Positions 4,647-6,495 of a DNA stretch of 6,495 bases are shown here, piece by piece (the stretch's first letter is position 1; the number at the start of each line of letters is the position of its first letter). The position numbers were made by a program, and so were the translations under genes. Below the pieces are notes generated by a model. That model worked only from the letters and a program-made list of their open reading frames with translations, did no database searches and was not told where the DNA came from. Source of the stretch: Gammaproteobacteria bacterium. GTDB lineage: Bacteria; Pseudomonadota; Gammaproteobacteria; HK1. The stretch is taken from assembly GCA_020444775.1 (NCBI GenBank), contig JAGRHX010000245.1, positions 1 to 6,495 of the forward strand. Reading direction: 5' to 3'.

Positions 4647-4747
4647 AGGAGGACATATTCGAGATGTTCTAAGTGACACGGGAGTTACGCGCTGAAGAAG
4701 ACCATCAATCAACCCACCAATATCGGCTCGAAACGTCAACATCATGA
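4647..4747 (+). promoter_or_regulatory. Possible marR leader: AGGAGG, two-codon ORF and 24-codon ORF overlapping marR
   Basis: A perfect AGGAGG (4647-4652) lies 11 nt before ATG-TTC-TAA (4664-4672). The next codon in that frame is GTG (4673), which opens 24 codons and stops at TGA 4745-4747, overlapping the marR ATG (4744) as ATGA. marR itself has no Shine-Dalgarno. This arrangement suggests translational coupling, but no promoter or homologue was seen, the GTG is 20 nt from the AGGAGG, and it may be accidental. Confidence 0.25.
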
Positions 4748-5316
4748 ACGAAGAACACATTCACGACCTGCTTGAGCGTCTGGGTAGCCTGCTGGACGGC
4801 GATCGCCGCTCCGCGGGGCAGCAGTTCGGGCTGCTGCCGGTGCAGCTCGAGGCGCTGCGCTATCTGGCACGCTGCAACCGTTTCTCCGATTCACCGATTG
4901 CTGTCAGTGAGTACCTTGGGCTGACCAAGGGCACGGTGTCGCAGACCCTCAAGGCCATCGAGGCCAAGGGCTTCGTGTCCCGCAAGCCGGACACCCAGGA
5001 CCGCCGGGTGATCCACCTCAAGCTGACCGCCAAGGGGCGACGGGCGCTGTCCAAGACCGTGCCGTCGGATCTGGTCAAGACCTCGGTGAAGGAGTTCAGC
5101 GACAGCAACCGCAAAGGTCTGGTCACCGGTCTGGAGAGGTTGCTCGGCGCGGCCCAGACCGCGGCAGGACAGCGGACCTTCGGCGCGTGCCCGACCTGCA
5201 CGCACCTGCAAAAAGGCAAACAGGGCTCGCACTGCGCTTATTTCGACGTCGCGCTGAAGGCCGACGAGTTGAACCAGATCTGCCGCGAGCACGAGCCGGC
5301 GAAGAAGGGACGCTGA
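4744..5316 (+). CDS. MarR-family regulator with a C-terminal four-cysteine module
   Basis: The product is 190 residues. Helix 1 (about 4-20) and LLPVQLEALRYLARC (30-44) lead into the winged helix-turn-helix: SPIAVSEYLGLTKGTVSQTL (50-69) with recognition helix about 61-76, then the wing KPDTQDRRVIHLKLTAKG (81-98), where D-x-x-D-R-R-x-x-x-L-x-L-T-x-K-G is the MarR hallmark. MarR proteins are dimeric repressors or activators responding to small ligands, oxidants or metals. After the dimer helix (to about 140) comes an extra tail with C149, C152, C164 and C180 (C-x2-C-x11-C-x15-C-R-E-H-E), a likely metal or iron-sulfur site; most MarR proteins end near 140-150 residues. ATG 4744 is the only usable start: an in-frame TGA lies at 4693 and the protein has no other Met. 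It is convergent with the acyl-CoA ligase gene, a possible but unproven target. Confidence 0.9.
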   Translation: MNEEHIHDLLERLGSLLDGDRRSAGQQFGLLPVQLEALRYLARCNRFSDSPIAVSEYLGLTKGTVSQTLKAIEAKGFVSRKPDTQDRRVIHLKLTAKGRRALSKTVPSDLVKTSVKEFSDSNRKGLVTGLERLLGAAQTAAGQRTFGACPTCTHLQKGKQGSHCAYFDVALKADELNQICREHEPAKKGR

Positions 5317-5353
5317 ATCTTCCCGGGTCATTGGCACGGTTACCGGCCCGGTC

Positions 5354-5398
5354 GCTGGCGGCGCGCGCGAGCGCTTGCTCTCGGTCACCGCCGCCAGC
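5354..5398. repeat. 9-bp inverted repeat downstream of marR
   Basis: GCTGGCGGC (5354-5362) and GCCGCCAGC (5390-5398) are perfect inverted copies 27 bp apart, about 40 bp past the marR stop. The loop holds a smaller GAGC/GCTC stem. A terminator-like role for marR is possible, but there is no T-run. Confidence 0.4.
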
Positions 5399-5526
5399 CG
5401 CGTGTAGTCGGCGTGGAAGGGAATGCGGGCGCGGGCGCGAGCCTGTTCGCTGGCTCGACGCTCTCGCGTGGGCGCTCGACGGGCCTGAGCGACCCTTCGG
5501 ACGACCGCCCTGGAATGATCGGTTGA

Positions 5527-5545
5527 TTGCGACCGATGGTCGCAA
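5527..5545. repeat. Perfect 8-bp hairpin with 3-nt loop between convergent genes
   Basis: TTGCGACC (5527-5534) and GGTCGCAA (5538-5545) are exact inverted copies around GAT. The compact stem sits in the gap between marR and the ligase gene and could act on either transcript. No T-run follows on either strand, so it is terminator-like at best. It could also be a protein-binding palindrome. Confidence 0.45.
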
Positions 5546-5678
5546 GCTGGCCAGGGAGATGGCCGTAAGAGGAGCCACGGGGCCTGCATGCTATGTGCAT
5601 GTGGCCTCTGCATGAGGGGCAAACCGGGATACCGGGCCGGCCGGACGTCCCGTGCGGCTCCAATGGGCCCTCGCCGAA

Positions 5679-6495
5679 TCAGCCCTGGTCCAGCGTTCCG
5701 GCCTGCTCGCGTAGCAGGAACTTCTGGATCTTGCCGGTCGATGTCTTGGGCAGGGCGCAGAACACCACTGTGCGCGGCACCTTGTAACGGGCCAGGTGCT
5801 CGCGGCACCAGGTCTTGACCTGCTCGGCGTCCAGGTCGTTGGCACCCGCGGTTGGGGTGACGAAGGCGCAGACCGTCTCGCCCCAGTGCGGGTCGGGGCG
5901 CGCCACCACCGCGGCCTCCATGATGGCGGGGTGCTTGTAGAGCAGTTCCTCGACCTCGAGGCTGGAGACGTTCTCGCCGCCGGTGATGATGATGTCCTTG
6001 GCGCGGTCCTTGAGCTTCACATAGCCGTCCGGCTCGATCACGCCCAGATCGCCCGTGTGAAACCAGCCGCCGGCAAAGGCGGCCTCGGTGGCCTCAGCGT
6101 TCTTCAGATAGCCCTTCATCGTGATATTGCCGCGAAACATGACCTCGCCCATGGTCTCACCATCGGCAGGCACCTCGATCATGGCCTGCGGATCCATCAC
6201 CGTCAGCCCCTGTTGAAGCTGATAGCGCAGGCCCTGGCGCCCGTTCAGACGAACCTGCTCGGCCAGCGGCAAGGCGCGCCAGCTGTCATGCTGGGCACAG
6301 GCCGCTGCCGGCCCGTAGACCTCGGTCAGGCCGTAGACATGGGTGACCTCGAAACCCAGCTCGCTCATGCCCTGGATCATTGCGGCCGGCGGCGCCGCAC
6401 CGGCCACCATCGCCTTGACCGGCCAGTCGATACCTTCGCGCAGGGCGGGATCGGCATTGATCAGCGTGGTGTGCACGATCGGGGCGCCGCAGTAG
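5679..6495 (-). CDS. Acyl-CoA ligase (AMP-binding family), C-terminal part
   Basis: The last 271 codons are visible; the frame is open through the right edge (first residues YCGAPIVHTTLINADP), so the start is outside. Family motifs appear in order, counted from the visible end: AGAAPP about 32-36, the adenylate-binding VYGLTEVYGP about 54-61, GEVMFRGNITMKGYLKN about 116-132, GGWFHTGDLG about 142-151, DGYVKLKDRAKDIIITGGENVSSLEVEE about 156-184, and PKTSTGKIQKF about 249-259 with the catalytic Lys K255. The enzyme joins a carboxylic acid to CoA through an acyl-AMP intermediate. The YCGAPIVHTxLINA and YGLTEVYGPA signatures place it with medium/long-chain acyl-CoA synthetases of about 540 residues, a group that also contains DmdB-type methylmercaptopropionate ligases; the substrate cannot be told from this half. 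It is convergent with marR. Confidence 0.92.
   Translation of the reverse strand, partial: YCGAPIVHTTLINADPALREGIDWPVKAMVAGAAPPAAMIQGMSELGFEVTHVYGLTEVYGPAAACAQHDSWRALPLAEQVRLNGRQGLRYQLQQGLTVMDPQAMIEVPADGETMGEVMFRGNITMKGYLKNAEATEAAFAGGWFHTGDLGVIEPDGYVKLKDRAKDIIITGGENVSSLEVEELLYKHPAIMEAAVVARPDPHWGETVCAFVTPTAGANDLDAEQVKTWCREHLARYKVPRTVVFCALPKTSTGKIQKFLLREQAGTLDQG

Larger units (their letters stand above)
3489..4743. other. 1.25-kb gene-poor stretch between the VOC and marR genes
   Basis: No frame on either strand reads as a recognisable protein. The open frames (for example 3641-4009 and 4153-4431 on plus, 3811-4116 on minus) are short, Arg/Pro/Ser-rich and overlap one another. I also saw no pieces of a transposase or other known gene. 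The stretch holds the VOC promoter at its left end, two short tandem repeats (3847-3881 and 4423-4464), a run of hairpins (4475-4614) and the marR leader at its right end. It may be a decayed gene, a place for an undetected small RNA, or plain spacer. Confidence 0.5.
5317..5678. other. 362-bp gap between convergent marR and acyl-CoA ligase genes
   Basis: No convincing gene is seen. Long open frames cross this gap on the minus strand (for example 4891-5808), but they run antisense through marR and into the ligase gene and are rich in Arg, Ala and Pro. The gap holds two inverted repeats that could help end the converging transcripts (5354-5398 and 5527-5545), and three TGCATG motifs near 5585-5614. 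Confidence 0.5.

Noticed and set aside
4469..4672. A 67-codon frame ending just after the AGGAGG
   Set aside because: It starts at a GTG without a Shine-Dalgarno, runs through the hairpins and has no protein-like composition.
4891..5808. A 305-codon open frame on the minus strand through marR and into the ligase gene
   Set aside because: It is antisense to the well-supported MarR gene, overlaps the ligase coding end in another frame, and its product is Arg/Ala/Pro-rich without family motifs.

Overview
The window is GC-rich bacterial chromosomal DNA, most like a proteobacterium and probably a gammaproteobacterium. The gene families (glutaryl-CoA dehydrogenase, DUF2007, PCuAC copper chaperone with DUF2946, MarR, long/medium-chain acyl-CoA ligase) and the strongly G/C-biased third codon positions support this. 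The genus cannot be resolved by reading alone. There is no rRNA, tRNA, CRISPR array, transposase or phage gene.

Layout. Positions 1-344 (minus) hold the N-terminal third of an acyl-CoA dehydrogenase that reads as glutaryl-CoA dehydrogenase and runs off the left edge. Then comes a divergent pair whose start codons appear to overlap in one CATG at 803-806: a DUF2007 protein with a C-terminal zinc ribbon (455-805, minus) and a GNAT acetyltransferase (804-1472, plus). Convergent with the GNAT gene is a copper block on the minus strand: a DUF2946 cysteine protein (2287-2667) followed downstream by a secreted PCuAC copper chaperone (1512-2087) with a His/Met-rich tail. Further right on the minus strand is a small VOC (glyoxalase-fold) protein (3093-3488). 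A gene-poor stretch of about 1.25 kb follows (3489-4743). It ends at a MarR-type regulator with an added four-cysteine C-terminal module (4744-5316, plus). The right edge (5679-6495, minus) is the C-terminal half of an acyl-CoA ligase, convergent with marR.

Function. Two themes are visible. One is acyl-CoA metabolism at the two edges (glutaryl-CoA oxidation, fatty or carboxylic acid activation), with a MarR regulator next to the ligase. The other is periplasmic copper handling (PCuAC and DUF2946), likely for cytochrome oxidase CuA assembly or copper homeostasis. The remaining genes (DUF2007, GNAT, VOC) are single conserved accessory genes without a clear pathway.

No new multi-gene system could be supported. 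The less ordinary signals are: the overlapping divergent start codons; a perfect 11-bp hairpin at the end of the GNAT gene; three independent short tandem repeats in non-coding DNA; the 14-bp triplet and run of hairpins upstream of marR; the leader and ATGA overlap at the marR start, which lacks a Shine-Dalgarno; and the cysteine module of the MarR protein.
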